64,000 nucleotides of DNA from CAZGUH01 sp964529005. GTDB lineage: Bacteria > Actinomycetota > Acidimicrobiia > Acidimicrobiales > Ilumatobacteraceae. Each line of letters begins with the position of its first letter. The first letter of the stretch is position 1. Below the pieces are notes generated by a model. The model ran no database searches. It saw only the letters and a program-made list of their open reading frames with translations, and was not told the origin of the DNA. Of this stretch, positions 34,209 through 42,826 are shown one piece after another. The stretch lies in the NCBI GenBank assembly GCA_964529005.1, contig CAZGUH010000013.1, positions 1-64,000 of the forward strand, read 5' to 3'. Both the position numbers and the translations under genes were made by a program.

Positions 34209-35240
34209 TCAGGGTCGCCGGCGCAGCTCGGGTCGAGCGAGCGACGGCGGCGTGTACCCGAGGTCACCAGGGCTGATCGTCACGCCGGGCGCCACCACGT
34301 CGTCGATCGCGTCGAGGACCTCGCGGCCCAGGCGCACGCCGCGCGCCTCCAGCTGCGGCTCGAGCTGTTCGATCGTTCGAGGCCCAACGATCGCCGTCGT
34401 CACTCCGGGATGCTCGAGCACGAACGCGAGCGCCAACTGGATCAGCGTGAGGCCGGCTTCGGCCGCGATCTTCTCCAGCCGCTGGACGGCGGCGGCCTTC
34501 GCCTGGTTGACGTCGAGGCTCATGTCATGCCGCAAGGGGTTCGCCCACCGCGTCCACGAAGAGTCCTTCCCCTCCTGGCGATACCGTCCCGACAACCAGC
34601 CGCCGGCGAGGGGGCTCCACACCATCGTGCCCATCCCGTACTGCTCGGTGACAGGAAGCAGATCGCCTTCGACGTGGCGGGCGAGGATGGAATACGGGGG
34701 CTGCTCGACCGACGGTCTCACGCCGCGGGCGCGGCCGAGCCACTGCGCCTCGACGACCTGCGCCGCGGGAAACGTGCTCGTGCCGTAGGCGCGGATCTTC
34801 CCGGCGCGCACGAGGTCGACCAGCGCGTCGATCGTCTCTTCCAGCTCGGTGTTCTCGTCGGGGCGGTGTGCCAAATAGACGTCGATGTGGTCGGTCTGCA
34901 AGCGGCGCAGGCTTCCTTCGACAGCGCGGTTGATCCACCGCCGCGAGCTGCCGCGGTGGTCCGGGTGATCGTCGATCGGATGGTGGAACTTGGTCGCGAG
35001 CACGACGTCGTCACGACGTCCCGACGTTGCCAGCGCATCGCCCACGATCGACTCCGCCTCGGTCCGCGAGTACACGTCCGCCGTGTCGATGAGGTTGATG
35101 CCACCGTCGATGGCGCGGGCGATCAGCTGCGCGCCATCTGCCGCCGACACGCGTCCGTACGACCCGAAGTTCATCGTGCCCAGCGCCAGCGTGCTCACGC
35201 GGACACCTGTGCGGCCGAGCACTCGATACTCGTCAACCAT
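34209..35240 (-). CDS. Aldo/keto reductase
   Basis: A 343-residue NADP-type aldo/keto reductase. The catalytic set is visible: aspartate in I-D-T-A-D, tyrosine in D-V-Y-S-R, lysine in A-T-K-F-H and histidine in L-A-H-R-P-D. It reduces aldehydes or ketones to alcohols, or the reverse. It is the last gene of the D-aminoacylase-LLM-lactonase-reductase unit, 72 bp after the lactonase gene. Confidence 0.93.
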   Translation of the reverse strand: MVDEYRVLGRTGVRVSTLALGTMNFGSYGRVSAADGAQLIARAIDGGINLIDTADVYSRTEAESIVGDALATSGRRDDVVLATKFHHPIDDHPDHRGSSRRWINRAVEGSLRRLQTDHIDVYLAHRPDENTELEETIDALVDLVRAGKIRAYGTSTFPAAQVVEAQWLGRARGVRPSVEQPPYSILARHVEGDLLPVTEQYGMGTMVWSPLAGGWLSGRYRQEGKDSSWTRWANPLRHDMSLDVNQAKAAAVQRLEKIAAEAGLTLIQLALAFVLEHPGVTTAIVGPRTIEQLEPQLEARGVRLGREVLDAIDDVVAPGVTISPGDLGYTPPSLARPELRRRP

Positions 35241-35312
35241 CGCGCTTGCCTCTTCTCGTTCGTTGTCGGGTTCTCGTTGACATCGCGTGTGGACCTCGGC
35301 GCGACGTGACTG

Positions 35313-36443
35313 TCAGGGAGCGAGCTCGCTCGCCGGAGCGAACACCACCGAGCTCGGGGAGGGAACGTCGATGGGGTCTCCCACTCGGCGAAGCCGCCGG
35401 TCTGCGTCGAGAGCGAACACGACGATGTCGTTGGACTCCCAGTGCGCGACCAACAGGTAGCGGCCGGACGGGTCGAGGCGGATGGCCCTCGGTGATCGAC
35501 CGCCGCTCGGCTCGTGATACAGGGGCGAGGGCTCACCGTTCTCGTCGACAGCGAAGGTGGTCACGCAGTCGGACCTGCGCACCCCGACGAAGAGGGTGCG
35601 GCCGTCGGGATGCAGATGGAGCTCGGATGGCAGAGGTCTGCCGCTGCCGCGCGGCCGAGGAGGCGCCACCGGGTGGGTGCTGATGATCCGCTGAGGAACG
35701 TGGTCGACGGCCTCGAGGACGTACAGCTTCGCGTCGCCTTCGCCCACGACGTAGACGATGCGGCCGGAGGGGTGGAACTCGAGATGGCGAGGCGCGCTCC
35801 CCTCCGGGAAGGCGGCACGAGCGACCGGTTCGCTCGACAGCGTTCCGCTCGACTCGACCGCGTACGCCGTGACCTCATCGCCGCCGACGTCGGCGACCAG
35901 CACCCGGTCGCCCCGCGGCGTCACCCGAACCTGATGCTGCTTCGCGCCCGAACCCTTGTAGGCGAAGATTGCGCTGGGCTCGTCGCCGCCGCAGGACGCG
36001 GATCCGGTTCGGACGCTGAGCGCGGCGTCGATGGCTCCGTCGTGGCCGAGGCGGCACGCCGACAGCGCGCCGTCACCGAGGTGCCCCACGTACGCGAACG
36101 TGCCGCTCGGGTGGACATCGACGGCGACCGCCATCGAGCCGAGCGTCGCAGCGCCCGACTGACGTGTCAGGCGCCCGTCGGGCTGGATTGCGAACGACGT
36201 CAGCCTGCCGGGGGACGTGAACTCCGCGGCGTAGAGCACGGCGCGGTGGGGATGCAGCGCGAGGTACTGCGGGCTGGACAGCCCGCAGCCTGTCGTGTCG
36301 ACATGGCGCAGCGAACCATCGACGTCGTCGAACGAGAAGCGCTCGATTCCCTGCGAGGGCAAGCTGGTGTCGGAATCCGGGCGCGCGAAGTGCGTCCACA
36401 GATCTTCGGTGAAGCACCCGACGTACATGTTCCACAGCGACAT
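35313..36443 (-). CDS. Seven-bladed propeller lactonase family protein (copy 2)
   Basis: A 376-residue beta-propeller, close paralogue of the gene at 33135. It starts M-S-L-W-N-M-Y-V-G, matching M-P-R-W-N-V-Y-V-G in copy 1, which fixes the start at 36443. Repeated S-S-P-Q-Y-L-A-L-H-P and A-P-R-H-L-E-F-H-P-S-G-R blades are present. It lies 14 bp after the LLM gene. Paired lactonases imply a lactone intermediate in the shared pathway, but the substrate is unknown. Confidence 0.85.
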   Translation of the reverse strand: MSLWNMYVGCFTEDLWTHFARPDSDTSLPSQGIERFSFDDVDGSLRHVDTTGCGLSSPQYLALHPHRAVLYAAEFTSPGRLTSFAIQPDGRLTRQSGAATLGSMAVAVDVHPSGTFAYVGHLGDGALSACRLGHDGAIDAALSVRTGSASCGGDEPSAIFAYKGSGAKQHQVRVTPRGDRVLVADVGGDEVTAYAVESSGTLSSEPVARAAFPEGSAPRHLEFHPSGRIVYVVGEGDAKLYVLEAVDHVPQRIISTHPVAPPRPRGSGRPLPSELHLHPDGRTLFVGVRRSDCVTTFAVDENGEPSPLYHEPSGGRSPRAIRLDPSGRYLLVAHWESNDIVVFALDADRRLRRVGDPIDVPSPSSVVFAPASELAP

Positions 36444-36457
36444 CGCGGCCCCGCCCG

Positions 36458-37345
36458 TCAGCTCGGCTCTGCGATCGCGGCGCTCTGGAAGCTCGGCGCC
36501 ACATGGGTGGCGAAGTGCTCCAGGTGCTCGACCGTGAAGGGGGCCACCAGTCGGAGCACGATCATGTCGGCGCCGGCGTCGACATATCGCCCGACCTGAT
36601 CGGTGATCTCGCTCCATGAGCCGGTCAGCATGCCGATGGCCCCGCGGTCCGCGTCTCCGGGACTGAGACCGACGTTCACCGCGGTGACGATGGCGTCAGG
36701 ATTCGCCGCCCTCTCCATCACGACCGCGCGCTTGCGGGCGAAGTCCTCGGGCGCCACCGACGAGCAGTTCCACCCGTCGTTGACGTCCGCGACGACGGAC
36801 AGCCCCCGTTGTTCGCCGGACGCTCCGACCCAGATGCGGGGACGCTCTTGAAGGGGGCGAACGCCGCCGCGGGCTCCACGGAGCTGGTAGAACTCGCCGT
36901 CGTAGTCGATCGCGTCTTCGGTCCACAGCAGTCGCACGACCTCGACCGCCTCGCGCAGCCGGCGAAGACGAACCGCAGGCGGCTCGAAGGGGAACCCGAA
37001 CGCTTCGTACTCTCCCCGATGCCATCCGGCGCCGAGTCCGAGCTCCATGCGACCGCCGGAGAGGTGGTCGATCGTCGCCGCCGAGCGAGCGAGCGTGCCG
37101 GGGTGGTGAAAGCCCGTGGAGTACACGAGCGACCCGACGCGAACGCGCGCCGTCGACAGCGCCAGCGCAGCGTGGCACACGACGGAATCCAACGATCCCG
37201 AGTCGAGCGGGCGAACGGCGGGATGGAGGTGGTCCCAGATGCTCACCCAATGGAACCCGAGCTCCTCAGCGGCAAGCCACACGCTGCGGACGTCGGCCGT
37301 CGAGCAGTTCTCCAACGCCGTGTGGACACCGAAACGTGTCGTCAT
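36458..37345 (-). CDS. LLM-class F420-dependent oxidoreductase
   Basis: A 295-residue luciferase-like barrel protein. T-R-F-G-V-H-T, G-G-R-M-E-L-G-L-G-A-G-W and R-P-R-I-W-V-G-A-S-G are typical of the F420-dependent TIGR-type LLM subgroup. It follows D-aminoacylase B by 49 bp and precedes the lactonase by 14 bp, so it belongs to the same unit. Probable hydride transfer with F420; substrate unknown. Confidence 0.88.
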   Translation of the reverse strand: MTTRFGVHTALENCSTADVRSVWLAAEELGFHWVSIWDHLHPAVRPLDSGSLDSVVCHAALALSTARVRVGSLVYSTGFHHPGTLARSAATIDHLSGGRMELGLGAGWHRGEYEAFGFPFEPPAVRLRRLREAVEVVRLLWTEDAIDYDGEFYQLRGARGGVRPLQERPRIWVGASGEQRGLSVVADVNDGWNCSSVAPEDFARKRAVVMERAANPDAIVTAVNVGLSPGDADRGAIGMLTGSWSEITDQVGRYVDAGADMIVLRLVAPFTVEHLEHFATHVAPSFQSAAIAEPS

Positions 37346-37394
37346 CGCGCTCCTCGTCGTACGTGATCCAACATGACCTCCGCCGTCGGCGCCG

Positions 37395-39116
37395 TCAGAC
37401 CCGGCACGGGGCCTTGCCGGCGAGCCACTCTCCGGGGAGTGCGTCCGTCAGCTTTCCGTCGACGTGGGTGACCACACCGTTGACCACGGTCGCCCGGTAG
37501 CCACCGGCCGGCCTCCGGTACCGTCGTGCGTTTCCGGGGAAGTCGTCGACGGCTTCCGGACGGTTCCAGCTGAGCGCATCGAGGTCGAACACAGCGAGGT
37601 CTCCGCGCTTTCCGACCTCGACGACCCCGACGTCACCGAACCCGTAGACGGCAGCCGGGCGAGAGGTCATCTCGGCGACCGCCTGTTCGAGCGTGAGATC
37701 ACCGCGGTCACGGACATACCGCGTCAGCAGGAGGGTGGTATCGCCCGAGTTGCAGTGAGAGATGCAGTGGGCGCCCGCGTCGCTGGCCGAGACGACCGTG
37801 GCCGGATCGCGTAGCAACGCCGCCACCCGCTCGTGGTTGCTGTTGCCGGTCGTGTACGCCAGGGCCGGGTGGAGGTCGTTGATCTGGAGCCAGTCGGCGA
37901 GGGCATCGGACGGATGGCCGCCGTGCTGGCGGGCCCATTCGCCGAACGAGCTGCCGACGAGCTGCTCCAGCTCCGGTCGCGCGACGGCCTCGATCCGCAC
38001 ACGGTCGAGGTCACGGTGAGGGAAGGTCGCCTTGGGGATGCGGTCCCAGTCCGCAGCGGCGCGCGCCCGCCATTCGCGATCCGACAGCATGGCATGTTGC
38101 GCGGCCTCGTTGTCTGCATGGAGGAGATCGTTCCATGCGGGCACCGTGAGAAAGCCCATGCCGCCTTGGAAGTTGGCCATGAACTCCTGCGGGTGGGGGG
38201 ACACCATCGGGTAGGCGCGCAAGCCCTCGGCTTGATGGCGGCGGGCGAGCGCCAGGTAGCCGTCGTTGATCGACGGATCCTTGTCCCAGTCGATGAAGCC
38301 GTTCCACGTCATCGTGACATCGGCCGCGCCGCACATGCGCGCGCAGCGCTCGAGCTGATCCCGCGACGCCGAGTGGTCCAACATCGCCGTCAAGACCTCG
38401 AAGTGCCCGCGGTGTGTTCCCGTCACCGCGATGAGCGCAGCGAGCTCGTCATCGTCGGCCATCGCGCTCGGCACCAGTCGTCCGTCGGCGCCACGGTCGT
38501 AGTACGACATGGAGAACCCGGCCGCACCGGCGCGCAACGCCTCGTCGAGCAGAGCGGCGAGCTGCTGCCGCTCCCGCTCCGTCGATGCCCGCTCCCACGC
38601 CTCGTCCCCGACGACGTACAGCCGCAACATCGACAAACCGACGAGACCGGCGACGTTGACACCGAACCCGCGCGAGCGCATCGACGCGATGTACTCCGGG
38701 TACGACTCCCAGTCCCACGGCACGAAGTCGGAGAAGCCGAGCGTGGGGATCTCCTCCACGACGGCGAACGTCTCGCTCACCGACGGGATGTCCTTGGCCC
38801 GCACCGGCCCCAGAGACAGCGAGCAGTTTCCGAGGAGGACGGTCGTCACGCCGTGTTGCGGCATGGGGTCGCACGCGGGGTCCCAGAAGAGAGACGGGTC
38901 GAAGTGGGTGTGACCATCGATGAACCCGGGAGTGACGAAGCAGCCGCTTGCGTCGACCTCCTCCTCACCGTCAGGACGCAGATCGGGCCCGATCTCGCTG
39001 ATCGATCCGTCGCGGACACGCACGTCTGCCCGGCGCCGCGGGGCGCCGGTGCCGTCGACCAGCGTTCCGCCACGAACCAACAGGTTTCGCTCGCTCGATG
39101 AACTCTGGATCTGCAT
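37395..39116 (-). CDS. N-acyl-D-amino-acid deacylase family amidohydrolase (copy B)
   Basis: A 573-residue D-aminoacylase-family enzyme, paralogue of copy A (5102-6835) along its full length. The metal motif gives H69 and H71, G-N-C gives C98, and the aspartate is in S-D-A-G-A-H. It would release an acyl group from an N-acyl-D-amino acid or related amide. The ATG at 39116 is 42 bp after the end of promoter site 12. It begins a four-gene unit with LLM oxidoreductase, lactonase and aldo/keto reductase, a different set of partners from copy A. Confidence 0.9.
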   Translation of the reverse strand: MQIQSSSSERNLLVRGGTLVDGTGAPRRRADVRVRDGSISEIGPDLRPDGEEEVDASGCFVTPGFIDGHTHFDPSLFWDPACDPMPQHGVTTVLLGNCSLSLGPVRAKDIPSVSETFAVVEEIPTLGFSDFVPWDWESYPEYIASMRSRGFGVNVAGLVGLSMLRLYVVGDEAWERASTERERQQLAALLDEALRAGAAGFSMSYYDRGADGRLVPSAMADDDELAALIAVTGTHRGHFEVLTAMLDHSASRDQLERCARMCGAADVTMTWNGFIDWDKDPSINDGYLALARRHQAEGLRAYPMVSPHPQEFMANFQGGMGFLTVPAWNDLLHADNEAAQHAMLSDREWRARAAADWDRIPKATFPHRDLDRVRIEAVARPELEQLVGSSFGEWARQHGGHPSDALADWLQINDLHPALAYTTGNSNHERVAALLRDPATVVSASDAGAHCISHCNSGDTTLLLTRYVRDRGDLTLEQAVAEMTSRPAAVYGFGDVGVVEVGKRGDLAVFDLDALSWNRPEAVDDFPGNARRYRRPAGGYRATVVNGVVTHVDGKLTDALPGEWLAGKAPCRV

Positions 39117-39447
39117 CGTGATTCCCCTCGCGCTGCCGTGCCCGACCGGTCGGCAGCAGCTTAATCCAACACTGATAGAATTGCACGGGCGATCTCAGCG
39201 CAGCGCTCGATGCCGTCTTCGGCTGGTGAACGACCACCACGAAAGCACACCATGACCACGGTCGATTCCTGTCGAGGCGCGCATCGAGAGCACACCCGGC
39301 GACATCTTCGCGACCGAGGCCGCCGGGCATCCGACGCTGATGGCCCACGGAAGTGCTCACGACCACCACCCAGAGGGGCGCCGAGGTTCTCCCGGCGACG
39401 ACCTGGACGCGATCGCCGGCAGTTGATCGTGGTGGGGGAGGACTGAG
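39117..39447. other. Intergenic region with box 12 and an unassigned open frame
   Basis: This 331-bp gap lies between D-aminoacylase B and the TetR stop. It holds promoter box 12 at its left end. From 39256 to 39426 the plus strand has a 56-codon open frame (contains G-D-I-F-A-T-E-A-A-G-H-P-T-L) without a usable start codon; its residue mix looks protein-like but no family is recognised. It could be a gene remnant or chance. Confidence 0.4.
39158..39177 (-). promoter_or_regulatory. Shared promoter/operator box, site 12 (D-aminoacylase B)
   Basis: Minus strand TATC-AGT-GTTG-GATTA-AGC-T, with TAAGCT as -10, 42 bp before the gene. Confidence 0.8.
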
Positions 39448-40137
39448 CTAGCGACTCGTGCGCCGGGCCGGCGCCGCGCGCCGACCGTTGGGAGACGCTT
39501 TCGTGACGGCAGCCTTGCCGCGCCGGGCGGGCGCGGGAACGGCCGTGAGAAGCGCGTCGACGATCGCTCGCGCCACCGTGTCCCACAACTTCTCGTCGTC
39601 CACGTGCGACGACGCCTGCCGACGCGCCCTCGCCAGCGCCGTGTAGGGCTCCCCCACGTCCTCCACGTCGTTGCGCGCCGCCGTTGCGTAGAGCACCGAT
39701 CCGAGCGTGAACGACTCCATGCTCTCGATCAGCGGCAGGATCGACGGCGCCGGCACACCCTTGTCGAGCAGGATCCGCACCGCGGCGTCGTAGAACCGCA
39801 GAGCGATCCGATGCGGGTGGTGCGACAAGATCACCGTCACCAGGGCAGGATGCTCCACCAACGCCCGGCGGTACAGCCGCGCCTGCTCGAGGAACCACTC
39901 CCGCAGATCCACGTCGGGCGCTTCCGGCAGCCGAGCGTTCTCGAGCGCCAGCTTGGCTGCTCCCAGCAGGATCTCGTCCTTGTTGTGGAAATGGTGGTAC
40001 AAGGACGCGCCGTTGACGTTGAGCTCACGGGCGAGACGGCGGATGCTGAGCTCTTCCAGACCCTCTTCGTCGATCAGCCGCAGCGCGGTCTCCAATGTGG
40101 CGCGCTTGGAGATCAGAGGCACCTTCGGGCGAGCCAC
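39448..40137 (-). CDS. TetR family transcriptional regulator
   Basis: A 229-residue TetR. The N-terminal helix-turn-helix (L-S-I-R-R-L-A-R-E-L, G-A-S-L-Y-H-H-F) and C-terminal ligand domain match the TetR half of the fusion at 6835-7992 along its length, but no PPOX domain follows; the tail is basic (R-R-A-A-P-A-R-R-T-S-R). The GTG at 40137 follows AAGGAG. An inverted repeat GTTCGTC-N5-GACGAAC at 40178-40196 lies 41 bp upstream and may be its own operator. It is a natural candidate to bind the shared GTTNG-type box; this is untested. Confidence 0.93.
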   Translation of the reverse strand: MARPKVPLISKRATLETALRLIDEEGLEELSIRRLARELNVNGASLYHHFHNKDEILLGAAKLALENARLPEAPDVDLREWFLEQARLYRRALVEHPALVTVILSHHPHRIALRFYDAAVRILLDKGVPAPSILPLIESMESFTLGSVLYATAARNDVEDVGEPYTALARARRQASSHVDDEKLWDTVARAIVDALLTAVPAPARRGKAAVTKASPNGRRAAPARRTSR

Positions 40138-40177
40138 GGCAACAGCTCCTTCATCGTCGATGGGGATCCGAGATTCT

Positions 40178-40196
40178 GTTCGTCTCCGCGACGAAC
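40178..40196. promoter_or_regulatory. Inverted repeat upstream of TetR, possible autoregulatory operator
   Basis: Perfect 7-bp arms GTTCGTC and GACGAAC around TCCGC. The GTTCG/CGAAC half-site also occurs in the shared boxes. The operator role is inferred. Confidence 0.45.
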
Positions 40197-40260
40197 CGAC
40201 CCTACTCTGCCACGAGCGATGACCGAGCGCCGCAAGCTCCGAAGCCGCCGAGGGCGCTGG

Positions 40261-40301
40261 GGCCCCCGGCGGCCGAAGATGCCTTGTCGCCGGCGGGGGC
40301 C
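40261..40301 (-). terminator. Hairpin after binding-protein gene (copy 2)
   Basis: Arms GGCCCCCG and CGGGGGCC extended by four more pairs after one C-C mismatch, loop about 15 nt, 9 bp after the stop codon at 40310. Confidence 0.5.
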
Positions 40302-40309
40302 GGGCGGCC

Positions 40310-41509
40310 TCAGCGGCCGAGGGCGGCGTTGAGCTCGGCGAGGATCTCTGCCGTCCGATCGGGATCGAACTCCTCGAACACGAAGATGTCGCTCGCCGAC
40401 AAGCTGGCGGTCGGGATGTTCGGCAGCACCGAGGCGTAGCCGGCGCACAACGTCTCCTGACCGTCGGGCGTCATCAGCCAGTTGACGAAGACCTGCGCGG
40501 CATTCGGGCTCTCCGACGAGGCGAGCACCTCTGCGTACTGCGTGGTCGCCAGCGGTGGGAAGTTCGTGTCGAAGGCGAAATCGACGTTGGGCAACTCGGC
40601 GACCGCCCCTTCCGTCATCGGGAAGGCGACGTCGACGGCGCCCGCCGCGAGAGCCTCGGCCATCGTGCCGTTCGCCGAGTAGATCATCGGGTCGAGCGCG
40701 CCCAGGCGTTCGAACAGGCCGGGATAGCGATCCTGGAGCAGGGAGAAGTGCGCCGGTCTGTTGCCCCCGATGTTCGGGTCGTAGATGCCGATGCGGCCCT
40801 TGAACGTGTCGTCGGCGATGATCGACTCGAAGCTCTCGATCTTGTCGACCGCATCCGTGTTCCACGCGTAGCCGTATGGCCCGAGAAGGACGATCAGGCG
40901 GGTGTTGTCGTCGTAGAGCGCCTGCGTGGCGACGGGGGCGCCGTCGGTCCGCGGCGGCGCGCCGTTGCGGACGAGTTCGTCTGCGGCCAGCGCGTCGGGC
41001 CCGATGATCTCGGCGAAGTAGCCATCGGGCATGTGGAGCGCATGCCACTTGCGATCGATCGACATCAACACGTCGACGGTGCTGATGCCGGACGCTTGTT
41101 CGGCGTCCACCCGAGCCGCCACGTCGGGTGGGCTGTAGGACGCGACGGTGAGATCGATCTCGGGGTAGGCGGTCTCGAAGGCCTCCTCGACCTGCCCCAT
41201 GACCTTGCTGTTGAGAACGGACCAGACCTCCAACTCGCCTTCGGCGTTGGCGGCCTCGAGAGCCTTCTGCCATTCGTCGTCGCCGGCCGTCGTCGCCGAT
41301 CCCTGCGTGTCCGCGGGCCCGTCCGTCGTCTCCGACGATGCCGTCGTGGTGGCGGGCGCCTGGGTCGTCGTCGCCGCGGGAGCGCCCGATGTCGCTGCCG
41401 TCGACGAGGTGTCGTCGTCGTCGCCACACGCGGCGACCACGAGCGATGCGGCCCCGATCACGGCCGCGAGGCCAGACAGACGCCGACGCGTCCGGATGCG
41501 TTGATTCAT
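40310..41509 (-). CDS. Iron/polyamine-type ABC transporter solute-binding lipoprotein (copy 2)
   Basis: A 399-residue binding lipoprotein, full-length paralogue of the one at 23688-24878. The signal peptide ends in V-A-A-C-G followed by D-D-D-D and a long Ala/Thr-rich linker. The mature part has E-G-E-L-E-V-W-S and A-Q-V-F-V-N-W-L. The ATG at 41509 follows AGGGGG. It has no ATPase or permease beside it and is the last gene of an amidohydrolase unit, so it probably feeds the permease encoded at 61323-63059. Confidence 0.87.
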   Translation of the reverse strand: MNQRIRTRRRLSGLAAVIGAASLVVAACGDDDDTSSTAATSGAPAATTTQAPATTTASSETTDGPADTQGSATTAGDDEWQKALEAANAEGELEVWSVLNSKVMGQVEEAFETAYPEIDLTVASYSPPDVAARVDAEQASGISTVDVLMSIDRKWHALHMPDGYFAEIIGPDALAADELVRNGAPPRTDGAPVATQALYDDNTRLIVLLGPYGYAWNTDAVDKIESFESIIADDTFKGRIGIYDPNIGGNRPAHFSLLQDRYPGLFERLGALDPMIYSANGTMAEALAAGAVDVAFPMTEGAVAELPNVDFAFDTNFPPLATTQYAEVLASSESPNAAQVFVNWLMTPDGQETLCAGYASVLPNIPTASLSASDIFVFEEFDPDRTAEILAELNAALGR

Positions 41510-41573
41510 GAGTGATGTCCCCCTTCGTCGAGACCGATTGCTGGATGGTGAAGCTCTGGAGAGGCGCCCACGA

Positions 41574-42758
41574 CTACGAGGTCCAGTGGTAGAGCCGGGC
41601 GGCGTTGCCGTGGACGATCTTCTCGATGGTCTCGGCGGGATACGCGCCGAGCGCGCGGCCGACGTAGTCGCCGACCGACGTCCCGAACGACGCCGGCCCT
41701 GGCCACTGGCTAGTGGCGTGCGGGAAGTCGCTCTCGTAGAGAAGGCGGTCCGTGCCGATCACGTCGATCGCCGCCTGGAGCGACTGTTGCTCGAACCAGA
41801 AGCAGGCGTAGAACTGGCGCCGGAAGTACTCGCTCGGCAGGAGGCGATCGGGCCGTTCACGGTGCAGCCCGGTGCTGCACCACTGCCAGTCCATCGTCTC
41901 GAGGATGAACGGCACCCACCCGACACCACTTTCGACGGAGACGAAGCTCAGCTCGGGGAACCGGGCGCAGACCCCGCCCATGATCACGTCGACGACCGCC
42001 TGCGCGTTCGACAGGAAGATCAACGTCGAGTTGATCGCGTAGTTGGTGCGGAGCCCATTGCCCGCGTACGAGTCGAGCTGCCACTGGAAGTCCCCGATGC
42101 CGCCTCCGCCGATGTGGAAGTTGATCGGCATCCGAAGCTCCTGTGCCCTTGCCCAGATCGGATCCCAGTGAGGGTCGGCGATGTGCGGCTGACCGAATCG
42201 ATGCGGCTGTGACGAAAAGACGATGCCCCGGTGCCCGAGCTCGAAGCACCGTGTCATCTCCTCCAAGGCGGCGTCGATGTCCCAGAAGGGAATCGAGCAG
42301 TTCATGATGAATCGCTCCGGAGCGACGCTCGTCCATTCCGTCAGCCAGTCGTTGTAGATCGCGACGCAACGCTTGCGAAGCTCGCTGTCGGCGATCTGGA
42401 GATAGCGGCCGCCTCCGAAGCCGGCAACGTTCGGATAGAGCACCTGGGCGCTGATTCCGTACCGATCCATCGCGCGCACCCGCTCGCGCGCATCCCACGT
42501 TGCGGGATCCGCATCGGAGAGCCGCGGCGGCCGGCTGGGAGGGAACTCGTGCCACCCGGCCTGCGCCGCGCTCGTCGCCGACGCGAACGGGACGCCTCCC
42601 AGCATCCAGACGTCTTGGCCCTTCTCCTCGCTCCATCCGACCGTGGGGACATCGTCCTTCCAGCGGCCGTCGACCCGAGAGGTCCACAAGTCGTACGGCT
42701 CGACGACGTGCGTGTCCGCGTCGATCACCCGCAGGTCGTGGACATCCACTGCTGTCAT
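41574..42758 (-). CDS. Amidohydrolase-2 family protein (ACMSD-like)
   Basis: A 394-residue metal-dependent TIM-barrel hydrolase. D-A-D-T-H-V-V-E-P at residues 13-21 is the N-terminal motif of this branch, F-H-I-G-G-G lies mid-protein and Y-E-S-D-F-P-H supplies the late aspartate. The ATG at 42758 follows AAAGGACC; open frame upstream does not resemble the family. It lies between D-aminoacylase-family gene C and the second binding protein in one unit. Many relatives decarboxylate or hydrolyse ring-cleavage products. Confidence 0.88.
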   Translation of the reverse strand: MTAVDVHDLRVIDADTHVVEPYDLWTSRVDGRWKDDVPTVGWSEEKGQDVWMLGGVPFASATSAAQAGWHEFPPSRPPRLSDADPATWDARERVRAMDRYGISAQVLYPNVAGFGGGRYLQIADSELRKRCVAIYNDWLTEWTSVAPERFIMNCSIPFWDIDAALEEMTRCFELGHRGIVFSSQPHRFGQPHIADPHWDPIWARAQELRMPINFHIGGGGIGDFQWQLDSYAGNGLRTNYAINSTLIFLSNAQAVVDVIMGGVCARFPELSFVSVESGVGWVPFILETMDWQWCSTGLHRERPDRLLPSEYFRRQFYACFWFEQQSLQAAIDVIGTDRLLYESDFPHATSQWPGPASFGTSVGDYVGRALGAYPAETIEKIVHGNAARLYHWTS

Positions 42759-42826
42759 GTCGGTCCTTTCAGGTCTCGCTGCGCTTTCGCAGACACCTTT
42801 GTCTCCGAACGCCGCGGTCGAATCGA

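Noticed and set aside
34206..34211. TGATCA formed by two touching stop codons, considered as a recombination or regulatory site
   Set aside because: It is explained by two convergent genes whose stops abut. A 6-bp palindrome alone carries no weight.
37361..37379. A near match to the shared promoter box before the LLM gene
   Set aside because: One base is missing from the spacer and the -10 is broken. It may be a decayed copy, but it was not counted among the 19.
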